Source: Sulfitobacter undariae (GTDB taxonomy: Bacteria > Pseudomonadota > Alphaproteobacteria > Rhodobacterales > Rhodobacteraceae). Taken from it: a stretch of 64,000 bases of DNA. Below are positions 25,284 through 35,900 of this stretch, one piece after another (positions within the stretch are counted from its first letter, which is position 1; each line of letters starts with the position of its first letter). The stretch spans positions 1-64,000 of the forward strand of contig NZ_JACIEI010000005.1 in assembly GCF_014196805.1 (NCBI RefSeq), read 5' to 3'. Both the position numbers and the translations under genes were made by a program. Below the pieces are notes generated by a model. The model did no database searches, was not told where the DNA came from, and was given only the letters and a program-made list of their open reading frames with translations.

Positions 25284-26653
25284 TTGGAAAAATCCCCTCG
25301 TGGTTTCACCCAGATTAGCAGAACCAGCCCTATGATGAATAGCCCCACAACGGGACTAACGCCCAATCTTTGGCTGCCTGTCAGTTGACTGGTCAAAGCG
25401 ATCAATGCAGGGGCCACGAATGAAGTGGCTTTTCCAGAAAGGGCATACAGACCAAAGGCTTCGGTCATACGTTCAGGGTTTGCCTGCCGCGTCATCATGT
25501 TGCGCGATGACGCCTGAAGCGCGCCACCTGCGCCGCCGATAACGGCACCAACAATGAAAAACATGATGTCTGGCATGTTGGAGCCGTCAGCAATCGGGAT
25601 ACCAAGAATCGATGTGGGTGTGATCATCACAACCAGCAGGGCGACAAAGGTTAATGCAATCACGCAAAACACAATCACAGGCATCGGGCCAACCCGGCGG
25701 TCAACGCGGCCAGCGACCCAGCAGAAAAATGCACCAGAAATCAAGGCGAGAATGCCGAAAATACCGATCTGCGTGATCGACCATCCCAATACACCAGCGG
25801 CATAGACCCCGCCAAAGGCGTACATCCCGTTTAAGGCATCGCGGTAGAACATTGATGATCCCAAATAGGCCAACAACGACGGGTGGCGCGGTAATCCCTT
25901 AAGGGTGTTGATTAAGTCACGAATGCTTTGTGTGATCAACAATCGGGGCGCGCCCGTTACGGCACTATCGCGTGTGTACAAAAAGAAGGGGATCATAAAG
26001 ACCGCAAACCAAATTGCGCCCAAGGGGCCAACAATGCGTGTGTCTGCTTTGGTCGCGGGGTCGAGTCCGAAAAGGGGGCTAAAACCTACCATGGTCAGAC
26101 CGCTGGCTGTGGCCTGAAACAAGCCCAACATGATCACCAGCGCGACCAACCCGCCGATATATCCGAACGCCCATCCAGACCCAGATATCCGGCCCAATTC
26201 ATCAGGGTTATCATGTAAATCAGGTAGATATGAGTTGGTAAAGATCGTTGCGAACTCCATCCCGATCAGGCCAGTCCCGAAAAAGAACAGCGCCCAGACT
26301 GCCGAAAAATCCTGCGGTGCAGTCCACCACAACGCGCCAGAGCCGATAAAATACATGGCCGAGAACAGCCATATCCATGGCAGTTTACGACCGGAGTTAT
26401 CGGCAATCGCTCCCAGAATTGGGGCCAGTACAGCTATCAAAACCCCTGCAATCGCCAACCCCCATCCCCAAGACGCCTGCGCTTGCGCCTGTGCTGCCTG
26501 CTGGGCCATGCCGTCCGCCATCAGGTTGCTGGCGAGTGTTGTGGTAAAATAGGGACCGAAGATAAATGTCAGCAGCAATGTGTTGTAAGGCTGGGTGGCC
26601 CAATCAAAAAAATACCAACCCCAAATCCGCTTACGCTGCGAGATCATCTTCAT
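25280..26653 (-). CDS. UMF1-type MFS transporter
   Basis: I choose the ATG at 26653 because AAGGGA lies 7 bases upstream, giving 457 residues (MKMISQRKRIWGWYFFDWATQPYNTLLLTF). The opening W.YD/FWAxxxY motif, the early segment LAPILGAIADNSGRKLPWIWLF and the later CWVAGRVDRRVGPMPVI are features of the UMF1 branch (bacterial relatives of Atg22 vacuole efflux permeases). About 12 helices are predicted. The function of bacterial members is not established. It overlaps mepA by 4 bases, so export of a peptidoglycan-related compound is conceivable but unproven. Confidence 0.85.
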   Translation of the reverse strand: MKMISQRKRIWGWYFFDWATQPYNTLLLTFIFGPYFTTTLASNLMADGMAQQAAQAQAQASWGWGLAIAGVLIAVLAPILGAIADNSGRKLPWIWLFSAMYFIGSGALWWTAPQDFSAVWALFFFGTGLIGMEFATIFTNSYLPDLHDNPDELGRISGSGWAFGYIGGLVALVIMLGLFQATASGLTMVGFSPLFGLDPATKADTRIVGPLGAIWFAVFMIPFFLYTRDSAVTGAPRLLITQSIRDLINTLKGLPRHPSLLAYLGSSMFYRDALNGMYAFGGVYAAGVLGWSITQIGIFGILALISGAFFCWVAGRVDRRVGPMPVIVFCVIALTFVALLVVMITPTSILGIPIADGSNMPDIMFFIVGAVIGGAGGALQASSRNMMTRQANPERMTEAFGLYALSGKATSFVAPALIALTSQLTGSQRLGVSPVVGLFIIGLVLLIWVKPRGDFSK

Positions 26654-26742
26654 TACATCGTCCCTTCCCATTTACTCCTTTCATAGAGCAGGGTGAACAG
26701 CTTGGTGCAAGAAATCGTTTGGCAATCCGCTGTGAACGTTGG

Positions 26743-27282
26743 TCAGTCCTGCATCGGTGGCCAGGGCCGCGTGGCTTCGGCGGCGATCCAGTTTGCAATC
26801 CAGTCAGGGCAAGGGGGCGAAACCAAATCCTGCCCCAGCGCAGTTTGAATGCGATCAGGATTAACGATACCATTTTTATCGGTAATGGCCGAGCGGTATA
26901 AAACATGGCTTGCGCATTCACCGTTACGCTTTTGCATGGACTGTTCAATATAGATAAATTTATCGTCCCAGCAAACAACCCGACTGTGAATCGAAAATCG
27001 CTCAAACCCGCGAATACGGCGGCGATACCGCACATGAGAGCCGGCCATCGTCATGCCCCAACCCTCACGCCGCAAAACGGTGATCAGGCCGATGCGCTGG
27101 GCTGTGGCCATGCGTCCCAGATCATACAGGGTTAATGAGCGCCCGTTGTTTAGCTCAAGAAACATATCCAGGTCATGGGGCCAGCAGATATGATGCGTGA
27201 CATGGGTGTCCGTCAGATTTGACAGCTTTGGCTGACGGCTGGCTAGAAAGATTTCTTTGGCAAGGCGAATGAACGGGAACAT
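26743..27282 (-). CDS. acyl-CoA thioesterase-like hot-dog protein
   Basis: The ATG at 27282 follows AAAGGAG by a suitable distance and gives 179 residues (MFPFIRLAKEIFLASRQPKL). The pattern HHICWPHDLDMFLELNNGRSLTLYDLGR followed by GWGMTMAGSHVRYRRRIRGFERFSIHSRVVCWDDKFIYIEQ is the hot-dog fold of the thioesterase/THEM6-like group, with the N-terminal D/N motif that begins the central helix. The natural substrate is unknown. It stands alone, divergent from the yggT-family gene. Confidence 0.82.
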   Translation of the reverse strand: MFPFIRLAKEIFLASRQPKLSNLTDTHVTHHICWPHDLDMFLELNNGRSLTLYDLGRMATAQRIGLITVLRREGWGMTMAGSHVRYRRRIRGFERFSIHSRVVCWDDKFIYIEQSMQKRNGECASHVLYRSAITDKNGIVNPDRIQTALGQDLVSPPCPDWIANWIAAEATRPWPPMQD

Positions 27283-27415
27283 GAGGGGTCTCCTTTGGAG
27301 GCCTTCAATTGACGTCTTGCGCACCCGCGTCAATCTGGAACCTCGCGGCACCCTTGTCCTTTTTGTGTATGACGCTTAACTGACATGCAGAATTGTAGAA
27401 AAAGGACCGCCAACT

Positions 27416-27703
27416 GTGACATCAATTTACATGATCCTGATGCTTTTGCTAAACATCGTATGGTTCTTCATTATCGCGCACGTCGTGATGTCTTGGCTGA
27501 TCAATTTTCAGGTGCTTAACACACGCCAGCCGCTGGTTGCGCAAATCTGGTACGGGATTAACCGTTTGCTAGAACCACTTTATGCGCCGATCCGCCGTGT
27601 GTTGCCTAACATGGGCGGCATTGATCTGGCCCCGCTGGCCGTTCTGATCGCCGTGGCCATAGCGCGGATTGTCCTGACCAATAACGCGGCTTTATTCTAT
27701 TAA
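27416..27703 (+). CDS. YggT-family integral membrane protein
   Basis: A GTG at 27416 with AAAAGGAC upstream begins a 95-residue protein with two membrane helices (about residues 3-27 and 67-88). They flank the family segment RLLEPLYAPIRRVLPNMGGIDLAPLAVL. YggT proteins are small inner-membrane proteins linked to cell division/envelope in some bacteria; the biochemical role is unclear. A long imperfect palindrome directly follows the stop. Confidence 0.9.
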   Translation: MTSIYMILMLLLNIVWFFIIAHVVMSWLINFQVLNTRQPLVAQIWYGINRLLEPLYAPIRRVLPNMGGIDLAPLAVLIAVAIARIVLTNNAALFY

Positions 27704-27715
27704 ATCCGCTTTTAA

Positions 27716-27750
27716 CGCGGGGCATGGGTCTCACCAGACCTTGCCCCGCG
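27716..27750. terminator. long hairpin after the yggT-family gene
   Basis: CGCGGGGCA (27716-27724) pairs perfectly with TGCCCCGCG (27742-27750). Inside, GGTCT pairs with AGACC around a CACC loop, so nearly the whole 35 bases fold. No T-tract follows on the plus strand. It may act as a terminator or RNA-stability element between the yggT-family gene and recQ. Confidence 0.6.
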
Positions 27751-27804
27751 ACACATGATATGTGAGTCTCTCAGGGCTGCATTTCCCAATTTCAGGTCCT
27801 GTCC

Positions 27805-29853
27805 ATGTCCGGCGCCGCTCCGCTGTTAAAAGATGTATTTGGTTTTGACGGCTTTAGGCCGGGGCAAGAGGAAATCGTCGAGGCGGTGATCGCAGGGGAA
27901 AACGTGCTGGCCATCATGCCCACGGGTGGCGGTAAATCCCTGTGTTTCCAACTGCCTGCTTTGATGCGCGACGGCGTGACGGTCGTTATTTCACCTCTGA
28001 TCGCCCTGATGCGCGATCAGGTGCGCAGCCTGCAAGAAGTGGGTGTGGGCGCGGGTGCGTTGACCTCTGGCAATACCCCCGAGGAAACAGATGCGGTTTG
28101 GGAGGGGCTTGAGGCGGGTACGCTCAAACTGCTTTATATGGCACCCGAACGGCTGGCGGCGGGGTCTGTCATCGGCATGCTTAAACGCGTCGGCGTGCGC
28201 ATGATTGCAGTGGACGAGGCGCATTGCGTCAGCCAATGGGGCCACGATTTCCGCCCCGATTATCTGCGTATAGGTGAGCTAAGGCGCACGCTGGGTGTGC
28301 CCTTGGCGGCATTCACGGCAACCGCAGATGCGGAAACGCAGCTCGAAATTGTTGAAAAACTGTTTGATGGAACACCCCCCCGCGCGTTTCTGCGAGGTTT
28401 TGACAGGCCCAACATCCATCTTGCCTTTGCGGCCAAAAACTCTCCGCGCACCCAAATCCTGAACTTTGCCGCCGCACGGCGCGGTCAGTCAGGGATTGTT
28501 TATTGCGGGACGCGTGCAAAAACCGAAGGCATTGCGCGGGCGTTGAATGAGGCGGGCCAAACCGCCATCCATTATCACGGCGGGATGGAGGCCGAAGACC
28601 GCCGCATCGCTGAGCGGCGCTTTCAGCAAGAAGACGGGCTGATCGTTGCTGCCACTGTGGCCTTCGGCATGGGGGTGGATAAGCCGGATATCCGATGGGT
28701 TGCCCATGCGGATCTGCCCAAAAGCATCGAGTCCTATTATCAGGAAATTGGTCGTGCGGGCCGTGACGGAGAGCCGGCAGAGACGCTCACATTGTTCGGC
28801 CCTGAGGATATTCGCCTGCGCCGGACCCAAATCGACGAAGGTCTTGCACCTCCCGAACGCCGCAGCGCAGACCACGCCCGCCTGAATGCGTTATTGGGAC
28901 TGGCCGAAGCGCTGGAGTGTCGCCGTAAAACACTGTTGGGGTATTTCGACGAAAGCGAAGTTACCTGTGGCCATTGTGATTTATGTGATACGCCTGTTGA
29001 TACGTTTGATGGCACCACGGCCGTGCGCAAAGCACTATCTGCGATGCTGCGTACAGAGGAGTGGTTTGGCGCCGGGCATCTGATTGATATCCTGCTCGGA
29101 AACGAGACAGATAAGGTCAAACAGCGCGGCCACCAATCGTTGCCAACGTACGGAGTTGGAAAAGAATATTCCAAATATGAATGGCAGGCGGTGTTTCGTC
29201 AGATGATGGGCCGCGATTTGGTGCGCCCTGATCCGACGCGTCATGGTGCCCTGCGTATGACGGATGCGGCGTTACCCATTTTGCGCGATGAGGCCAAGAT
29301 CACGCTGCGACGGGATAGCATCAAGGCGGCAGGGTCAGCAGCGCGGCGTCCTGCGGTCAAAGAGATGGTGAGCGAGGAAGACGCGCCGTTGCTGTCAGCC
29401 CTCAAGGCAAAGCGCCGCGGTCTTGCCGAAGCTGCCAGAGTCCCAGCCTATATTATTTTTACCGACCGCACCTTGATCGAAATGGCCGAAACGCGGCCCG
29501 TTAATCTGGATCAGATGGCTGGGATCAGCGGCATTGGTGCTAAAAAGCTAGAAAGTTACGGCGCGGCGTTTCTTGAGGTGATCAATGGCGAAGCTGAGAT
29601 GATGCATCCGCAACGTCGCAAGCTAGCAGGGAGGGGGGCAGGTAATGTGTATGACCAACTGCTGGAAGTGCAGGCCCAACTGTCACGCGGTACGCTGGGA
29701 ACAGAAAAACCGCTGAGCTGTTCTGCGTCATTGCTGGCCAAGGTTGCGCAAATGCACAACGCCAACCAAGATGGATTGATCCGAATTCTGGGTGATAAAC
29801 GCGCCGAGAGATTTGGCGCTGCGTTCCTCGAGGTTCTACAGGGCGATAATTAG
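27805..29853 (+). CDS. recQ: RecQ, ATP-dependent DNA helicase
   Basis: The 682-residue protein has helicase motif I MPTGGGKSLCFQLPAL (residues about 40-55), DEAH-type motif II AVDEAHCVSQWGHDFRPDY, motif IV-VI regions with ATVAFGMGVDKPDIRWVAH and YYQEIGRAGRDGEPA, and the RecQ-Ct zinc cysteines in VTCGHCDLCDTP. A winged-helix region follows. An HRDC domain follows at about residues 525-600 (PAYIIFTDRTLIEMAETRPVNL). The C-terminal 80 residues look like a second, weaker HRDC copy, which is not usual in E. coli RecQ. It unwinds DNA in recombination repair. Confidence 0.96.
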   Translation: MSGAAPLLKDVFGFDGFRPGQEEIVEAVIAGENVLAIMPTGGGKSLCFQLPALMRDGVTVVISPLIALMRDQVRSLQEVGVGAGALTSGNTPEETDAVWEGLEAGTLKLLYMAPERLAAGSVIGMLKRVGVRMIAVDEAHCVSQWGHDFRPDYLRIGELRRTLGVPLAAFTATADAETQLEIVEKLFDGTPPRAFLRGFDRPNIHLAFAAKNSPRTQILNFAAARRGQSGIVYCGTRAKTEGIARALNEAGQTAIHYHGGMEAEDRRIAERRFQQEDGLIVAATVAFGMGVDKPDIRWVAHADLPKSIESYYQEIGRAGRDGEPAETLTLFGPEDIRLRRTQIDEGLAPPERRSADHARLNALLGLAEALECRRKTLLGYFDESEVTCGHCDLCDTPVDTFDGTTAVRKALSAMLRTEEWFGAGHLIDILLGNETDKVKQRGHQSLPTYGVGKEYSKYEWQAVFRQMMGRDLVRPDPTRHGALRMTDAALPILRDEAKITLRRDSIKAAGSAARRPAVKEMVSEEDAPLLSALKAKRRGLAEAARVPAYIIFTDRTLIEMAETRPVNLDQMAGISGIGAKKLESYGAAFLEVINGEAEMMHPQRRKLAGRGAGNVYDQLLEVQAQLSRGTLGTEKPLSCSASLLAKVAQMHNANQDGLIRILGDKRAERFGAAFLEVLQGDN

Positions 29854-29882
29854 AGACTGATTTTGAAGAAAGTGGAGCAGAT

Positions 29883-30662
29883 ATGCTTGTTGTGATTTCC
29901 CCGGCGAAACGGCTGGATTGGGCGACGCGTGATGTGGCGACAACGGCGCCTGATTTTCAAGAAGACGCAATGCGTCTGGTGAAAACCGCACGTAATCTGA
30001 GCTTGGCTGATTTGAAATCCCTCATGTCGCTGAGCGATGATCTGGCCAAGTTGAACCGTGATCGTTTCCAAGCCTTTGAGGAAGCCCCCGAAGCGGATGT
30101 AACCCGTCCCGCCGCGCTGGCCTTTGCGGGGGATACCTATCAGGGGTTGGAAGCTAGCAGCCTTGATGCGGATGAAATGACCTTTGCGCAGGACCATCTG
30201 CGTATCCTTTCCGGCCTATATGGTTTGCTACGCCCGCTTGATGCGATGCAAGCATATCGTTTGGAAATGGGCAGCAGGCTCAAGACGCGGCGCGGCAAAA
30301 ACCTGTATGAGTATTGGGGAAGCACGATTTCTGAAGGGCTGAATGCACAAGCCGAGTCGACTGGCAGCGACATACTAATCAATTGTGCCAGTCAGGAATA
30401 TTTTGGTGCAGTGGATATCAAGGCACTCAAGATGCAAGTGATCACGCCGCAATTCATGGAAGACAAAGGCGATGGCAAAGGGCCCAAGATTGTCAGCTTT
30501 TTCGCCAAAAAGGCGCGCGGTGCAATGGCGCGGTTTGTGGTGCAAAAGCGGATTGATACCGCGGATGGTATCCTGGATTTCGATAGTGGGGGTTATGCCT
30601 ATACGCCAGAGCTGTCCAAACCCGAAGCACCTGTTTTCTTGCGGCCTTACCCCACCTCTTAG
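29883..30662 (+). CDS. yaaA: YaaA-family peroxide stress protein
   Basis: The 259-residue protein begins MLVVISPAKRLDWATRDVATTAP and contains the family blocks LRILSGLYGLLRPLDAMQAYRLEMGSRL, LINCASQEYFGAVD and VSFFAKKARGAMARFVV. These are typical of YaaA (DUF328), a protein that in E. coli limits unincorporated iron and DNA damage under peroxide. It follows recQ by 29 bases, so both DNA-protection genes are probably co-transcribed. Its TAG stop shares TTAG with the convergent kinase gene. Confidence 0.93.
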   Translation: MLVVISPAKRLDWATRDVATTAPDFQEDAMRLVKTARNLSLADLKSLMSLSDDLAKLNRDRFQAFEEAPEADVTRPAALAFAGDTYQGLEASSLDADEMTFAQDHLRILSGLYGLLRPLDAMQAYRLEMGSRLKTRRGKNLYEYWGSTISEGLNAQAESTGSDILINCASQEYFGAVDIKALKMQVITPQFMEDKGDGKGPKIVSFFAKKARGAMARFVVQKRIDTADGILDFDSGGYAYTPELSKPEAPVFLRPYPTS

Positions 30663-32848
30663 GAGGGAGGGAGTTTCAGGGGCTGAGTGCCTTTCGGATG
30701 GGCGCGTAAAATATGATCCTCTAACGCAGCGCGGCGCAATGGTTTGGTCAGGTAGTGATCCCAACCTGCTTGGGTAATAGATTGGTCATCTTCGGGTTTT
30801 GCGTGGGCGGTCATAGCAACAATTTCTACATGCCTGCCCTTGCTTGCCTGAATTTGGCGGATGTTTTGCGTTGCTTGTTTCCCGTCCATGCGGGGCATGG
30901 AAATATCCATGAACACAAGATCGGGTTCAAACCGATCATATAGCTGCACGGCCTCTTCGCCATTGGCGGCAAACCTAAGGTCAATGTTGAGAGATTTTAC
31001 CATCTTTTCAAACACCAACTGATTGGTTTTGTTGTCTTCTGCTGCCAGTATGCGCATTTTTCGGTATCCGACAGCGGGGGGGATTTGTACCGGCGGTAAG
31101 GCCGCGCTTTTCAGTGGATTTGGCGGAGGGGTGTTCCGCTGTAGGGCCGTGAACAGGGCATGGCGTGACAGCGGCTTTTGTAGCATTTCTGCAAAACCTA
31201 CAGAGCGCGGATCATTGCGAATTCCGCCCATGTTCGAACTTTTCAAAACAACCGGCACGTTATGACCGCGTTCGTTCAGCAATGCACAAAGCGCCAAGGC
31301 ATCCACTTGCGGCGGTTTGTGATCTGTAATGATCATATCGATATTGCCATCTAACGCGGCAAGCGCGTCAGCATTCGAAGCAACCCCAACCACGCTGAGT
31401 TGTAGTTGTTCTAGCTGGCGCTCCATTATTGTGCGGTTTGTCACCATGTTATCAACAATCATGACCTGCTTAATATCCGTTCTCAGGGACGGGTATTTTA
31501 GGTCAATCGCACCATCGGATAACATTTCAATCCGGAAGCCAAAGCAGGCGCCGCTGCCTTCTTCGGAAGTGACCCAAATCTCACCTTTCATGAGTTCGAC
31601 CAATCTCTTGGTGATCGTAAGGCCAAGTCCTGTGCCATCAAACTGGCGGTTGCGTTCGTTTTCGACCTGATTAAATTCACCAAAAATATGTGCGACCATG
31701 TTCTTTGGTATGCCGATGCCAGTGTCTTGTACTGCGATATGAACAGAGACGCTGTTTTGTTCAGCATCCGCCACGCCGGTCACACGCACCAGTACATGCC
31801 CTTCACTGGTGAATTTGACAGCATTTCCAATCAGGTTGGTTAACACTTGCCGCAGGCGTCCTGCATCCCCGATCAGCCTTGTAGGCAGGAATAAATCGTA
31901 ATCCAGCACCAATTCCAGCCCTTTGGAACGGGCAATGGGCTGCAACAACATGATCACTTCTTGGCAAGCCCGCTCCAGATCGAAAGGGGCTGTATAAAGC
32001 ACCAATTTATTGGCTTCGATTTTAGAATAATCGAGCACGTCATTGATGATCACCAACAAAGCCTCGCCCGAGTTCTTTATCGTTTGTACGTAAAGGCGCT
32101 GTTCTTCGCTCAATATCGTGTCGTTCAGCAGTTCGGCCATGCCGATGACGCCATTCATCGGGGTGCGGATTTCATGGCTCATGTTTGCAAGAAAAGCAGA
32201 TTTGGCGCGGTTGGCGGCTTCTGCCAACTCGCGCGCTTCTTTCAGCTCTCTTTCGGTTTCGACGCTTGCCGTGATGTTTAGCCCAATCGAGACAACATCC
32301 CCATTTGGGCCGCGTTGATCCACCATTTTGAAATAGCTGCCATTCCATAGGCGGATCACCTCAGGTTCGGGCATGGGCGCTTGAAATCTTGCCAGCATGC
32401 GGTGACGCCACGCGGTTGGCTCTTCGCCGTTCAGGTCAACGATCCCTTCATCTGTCAGGGCCTGTAAAATAGTAACGAAATTGACGCCGGGTTTGATTTC
32501 TTCTTGCCCTTCAAACACGGCCATATAGGCTTCATTAGCCATGATTAGGCGGTTTTCGCAGTCAAAAAATGCGAACCCGTCTTTGATCGTGTCCATGGTG
32601 TGCCAAAGCCGTCGCTCAACAAGAGCGATCTGTTCCTGCGCGGCGTTCAAATCGGATTTAACCTTTCTATTCTCCTCTCCCATGCTCTCCATCAGGGCGC
32701 GGGTATCAACGATTTCGTCGGTCAATTCGCGTGCGTGGCGGCCCAGCTTGCGGTTTGCGGCGAAAAGCACGGCTTTTTTGAGCTCTAACATCCGTTCTGC
32801 CGCCAAACGACTGCGCCGTTCTTCGGTGAATTTTTGCTCTAAGCTCAT
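30659..32848 (-). CDS. hybrid sensor histidine kinase with PAS domain and two receiver domains
   Basis: The ATG at 32848 with GAGGA 5 bases upstream gives 729 residues. Order: coiled-coil N-terminus (about 1-80), PAS domain (about 80-200, [23 protein letters not shown]), HisKA with phospho-His in [12 protein letters not shown], HATPase ([22 protein letters not shown]), receiver 1 (about 465-575) and receiver 2 (about 605-725, phospho-Asp in [15 protein letters not shown], Lys in LTKPL). Receiver 1 keeps its Asp (MIITDHKPP) and Lys (LQKPL), but the acidic pair reads VDN rather than DD. No membrane segment is visible, so it senses a cytoplasmic signal. It diverges from the macroglobulin gene and its stop overlaps yaaA. 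Confidence 0.92.
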   Translation of the reverse strand: MSLEQKFTEERRSRLAAERMLELKKAVLFAANRKLGRHARELTDEIVDTRALMESMGEENRKVKSDLNAAQEQIALVERRLWHTMDTIKDGFAFFDCENRLIMANEAYMAVFEGQEEIKPGVNFVTILQALTDEGIVDLNGEEPTAWRHRMLARFQAPMPEPEVIRLWNGSYFKMVDQRGPNGDVVSIGLNITASVETERELKEARELAEAANRAKSAFLANMSHEIRTPMNGVIGMAELLNDTILSEEQRLYVQTIKNSGEALLVIINDVLDYSKIEANKLVLYTAPFDLERACQEVIMLLQPIARSKGLELVLDYDLFLPTRLIGDAGRLRQVLTNLIGNAVKFTSEGHVLVRVTGVADAEQNSVSVHIAVQDTGIGIPKNMVAHIFGEFNQVENERNRQFDGTGLGLTITKRLVELMKGEIWVTSEEGSGACFGFRIEMLSDGAIDLKYPSLRTDIKQVMIVDNMVTNRTIMERQLEQLQLSVVGVASNADALAALDGNIDMIITDHKPPQVDALALCALLNERGHNVPVVLKSSNMGGIRNDPRSVGFAEMLQKPLSRHALFTALQRNTPPPNPLKSAALPPVQIPPAVGYRKMRILAAEDNKTNQLVFEKMVKSLNIDLRFAANGEEAVQLYDRFEPDLVFMDISMPRMDGKQATQNIRQIQASKGRHVEIVAMTAHAKPEDDQSITQAGWDHYLTKPLRRAALEDHILRAHPKGTQPLKLPPS

Positions 32849-32981
32849 CCATTCCTCGTCAACCGCTGGGTAGAAACATGAATGTGCGCTGTGTTGGGTA
32901 AATATCTGCTTAAGTTCATCGGCCTTGCTGGAACAGGCTGTGGCGTGGCATACTGTCCCTATTGTCAAAAGGGATTCTGTT

Positions 32982-35900
32982 ATGCGTATTTTGCAGTGTT
33001 TTGCGGGAGCATTGATGTGGTCGATTGTCAGCATATCCGCTGCTCTGGCCCAAACCGCCTTGCCTGAGCACCGCTATGTTTATGCGCCTGATACGGATTT
33101 CTACGGAGCAGATCTGGGGCAACTTTTCTATACGACTCAAAAATCATGTATGCGGGCCTGTAGCGCGCAGACGGATTGCATCGGCTTTACCTATAACACC
33201 AAGTCCAAAGCATGTTTTCCTAAATCCGAAGTATCGCGGACCGAGTATTTTGACGGCGCGCAATCTGCCCGTAAAATACAAACATCCAAGGTCGCACAAA
33301 CGCTTGGGGCGCAACGGCAGGCAGAACTGGTGTTTTTGAAAGCGGGCGATTTTGCCGCTGCCCGTGCGTTGGTGCAAGAGAATGCGGATCGGTTTCCCGA
33401 CAATGGCTTCGGATTGGACGATGTATCCGCCTCTATTCAGTCGGCCATCGCACGCAGTGATACTTTCACCGCTGCGCGTATGATCGGCACTGCGCTTGCA
33501 ATGACAGATCGCGGGGAGCTTTGGACACAGTTTGCGTGGTTGGCGCAGCGCCCCAAGTCTGACATCCCTCGTGATCTTGCCAATCGTTTAAAGCGAGAAG
33601 CAGTGCCAGCGGCGATCAACGGATACGTTCGGGCGCGGAGTGCGGAACAGCAGGTGACGGCATTGGAGCTGATGGCACGTGCACTAGAAGACAATCGACG
33701 CGGACGTGACATGATAGGTGCCTTGCGCCTCGCCAATCAACTAGAGCCGCGTGCGGAGCTTCAAGCCGCCCTTGATGCGGCCATTGCCAAATATGGTTTC
33801 CGGATCACTGGCACGCGCGTTGATAACAACAGCGCCCGCCCGCGTATTTGTGCCGAATTCTCCGAGTCTTTGGTGAAGGCGGGAACAGATTATGCACCTT
33901 TTGTGCGTCTGCAAGACCCGACGCTGGTGGTCGAAGCGGATGACCGCACACTGTGTATCGAAGGTGTCACCCATGGCACACGGTATACGGCAACTTTCCG
34001 AAGCGGCCTGCCCTCGGCAAGTGGTGAAGTTTTGCATAAGGATGTGCCCATCACGCTTTATGTGCGTGACCGCGATCCATCTGTCCGTTTTACCAGCCGT
34101 GCCTATGTCCTGCCGCGCAGCCCAGAGGCGGCATTGCCGATTGAAACCGTGAACACCGACACAGTCGAGATGAAGCTGCGCCGCGTGAGTGACCGGAATT
34201 TGCTACGGGCGATGCAAGACAGCTATTTCGGCAAGCCGTTGAACAAATACGAAGAAGACCGTTTCTCAAGTGAGATCGGGCAGGATGTTTGGGCCGGTAC
34301 AGGTGTGGTGCAAAACACACTTAATGCGGCGATGACCACGCGTTTGCCCCTTACAGAGGCGCTCAAGGATCAACCGGCAGGGATTTATGCGTTAACTGCT
34401 GGCATCAAAGGAGCTGACCCCTATGACAACCCCGCCGCAACGCAGTGGTTTATTCTGACGGATCTGGGCCTGAGCACCATGTCTGGCACAGATGGTTTGC
34501 ACGCCTCGGTGCGCAATCTGGGGGATGCAACTGCGCGCGAAGGTGTGACGCTGACCTTGATTTCGCGTGCCAATGCGGTGCTGGGCGAAGCGGTGACCGA
34601 TGCTGAGGGCCGTGCACATTTTCCTGCAGGTCTGACGCGTGGCAGTGGTGCCGCGGCACCTGCCTTGCTGACCGCTATGGATGACGGGGGCGATGCCGCG
34701 TTTCTGTCTCTCACTGATCCTGCCTTTGATCTGTCTGATCGCGGCGTAGAAGGCCGCCCTCCCGCGCCGCCGATTGATACTTTCCTGACCACGGATCGCG
34801 GTGCCTACCGTGTAGGTGAAACCATTTTTGCCACTGTTCTCACGCGTGATACTTTGGGCCGCGCCGTTAATGGCTTGCCGTTGGTTGCCGTGCTCAGCCG
34901 TCCTGACGGGGCAGAATACAGCCGCACGCTGACGTCTAATGCAGTGTCTGGCGGGCATGTCTTTGCCTTGCCAGTTGGTGCGCAAGCACCACGCGGTGCA
35001 TGGCGTCTGGATGTGGTTGCCGATCCGGCGGATGGTCCATTGGCCTCTCAAACTGTGCTGGTAGAGGACTTTCTGCCAGACCGTATCGAATTTGACATTG
35101 CCTTGGCGGACACGCCCATCGCCTTGGGGGATATGCCTACGGCGCGGGTTGATGCACGCTATCTCTTTGGCGCTCCTGCCGCCGATCTGGAGGTAGAGGG
35201 AGAGTTGCGCCTGCGTGCGACCCGCCGTCTTGAGGCACATAAGGGCTATCTGTTTGGCCGTTACGACGAAGGCTTTAACACGCGCACGACCTATCTTGAT
35301 CCAGCGCGCAGTGATGCGCAGGGCATTGCCCGTCTGGCCCTGAAAATGCCAGAGCTAAGCGAAACGCCCAGTCAGCCGCTCGAACTTGCCCTGACCACAC
35401 GTATGAGCGAAGGCTCAGGCCGTCCAGTTGAACGGCAGTTGCAACGCGCCTTGACGCCGCAAACCCCGTTGATTGGTGTGAAATCCAATTTTGACGGGGT
35501 TTTGTCCGAAGGGGCTGACGCAAAATTTGATCTGATTGTGACCAAAGGCGAGATGCCTGTGCAATGGACCTTCAACAAAGTTGAGACCCGCTATCAGTGG
35601 TATCAAAGCGGGGGCGGTTGGGAGTGGGAGCCGATCACGCGCCGTATTCGTGTGGACAGTGGCGAAATGACTTTGGGCACAATGCCCAAGCCGCTCGCGC
35701 TGCCAACACAATGGGGGCAGTATGAACTGCTGGTTGAACAAACTGCCGCGCCTTTTGCGGTGACGTCTGTGTCGCTTGCTTCGGGCTGGTACGGCGGTGA
35801 TGACGCCTCAGCCACGCCAGATTTCCTTGCTGTGTCGCTGGACCGTGAAGCCTATGCTGTGGGTGATACCGCCACGTTACGCATTGTTGCGCCAGAGGCG

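Noticed and set aside
34392..35240. Minus-strand open frame of 282 codons inside the macroglobulin gene
   Set aside because: Its composition is a shadow of the macroglobulin and it shows no protein family feature.
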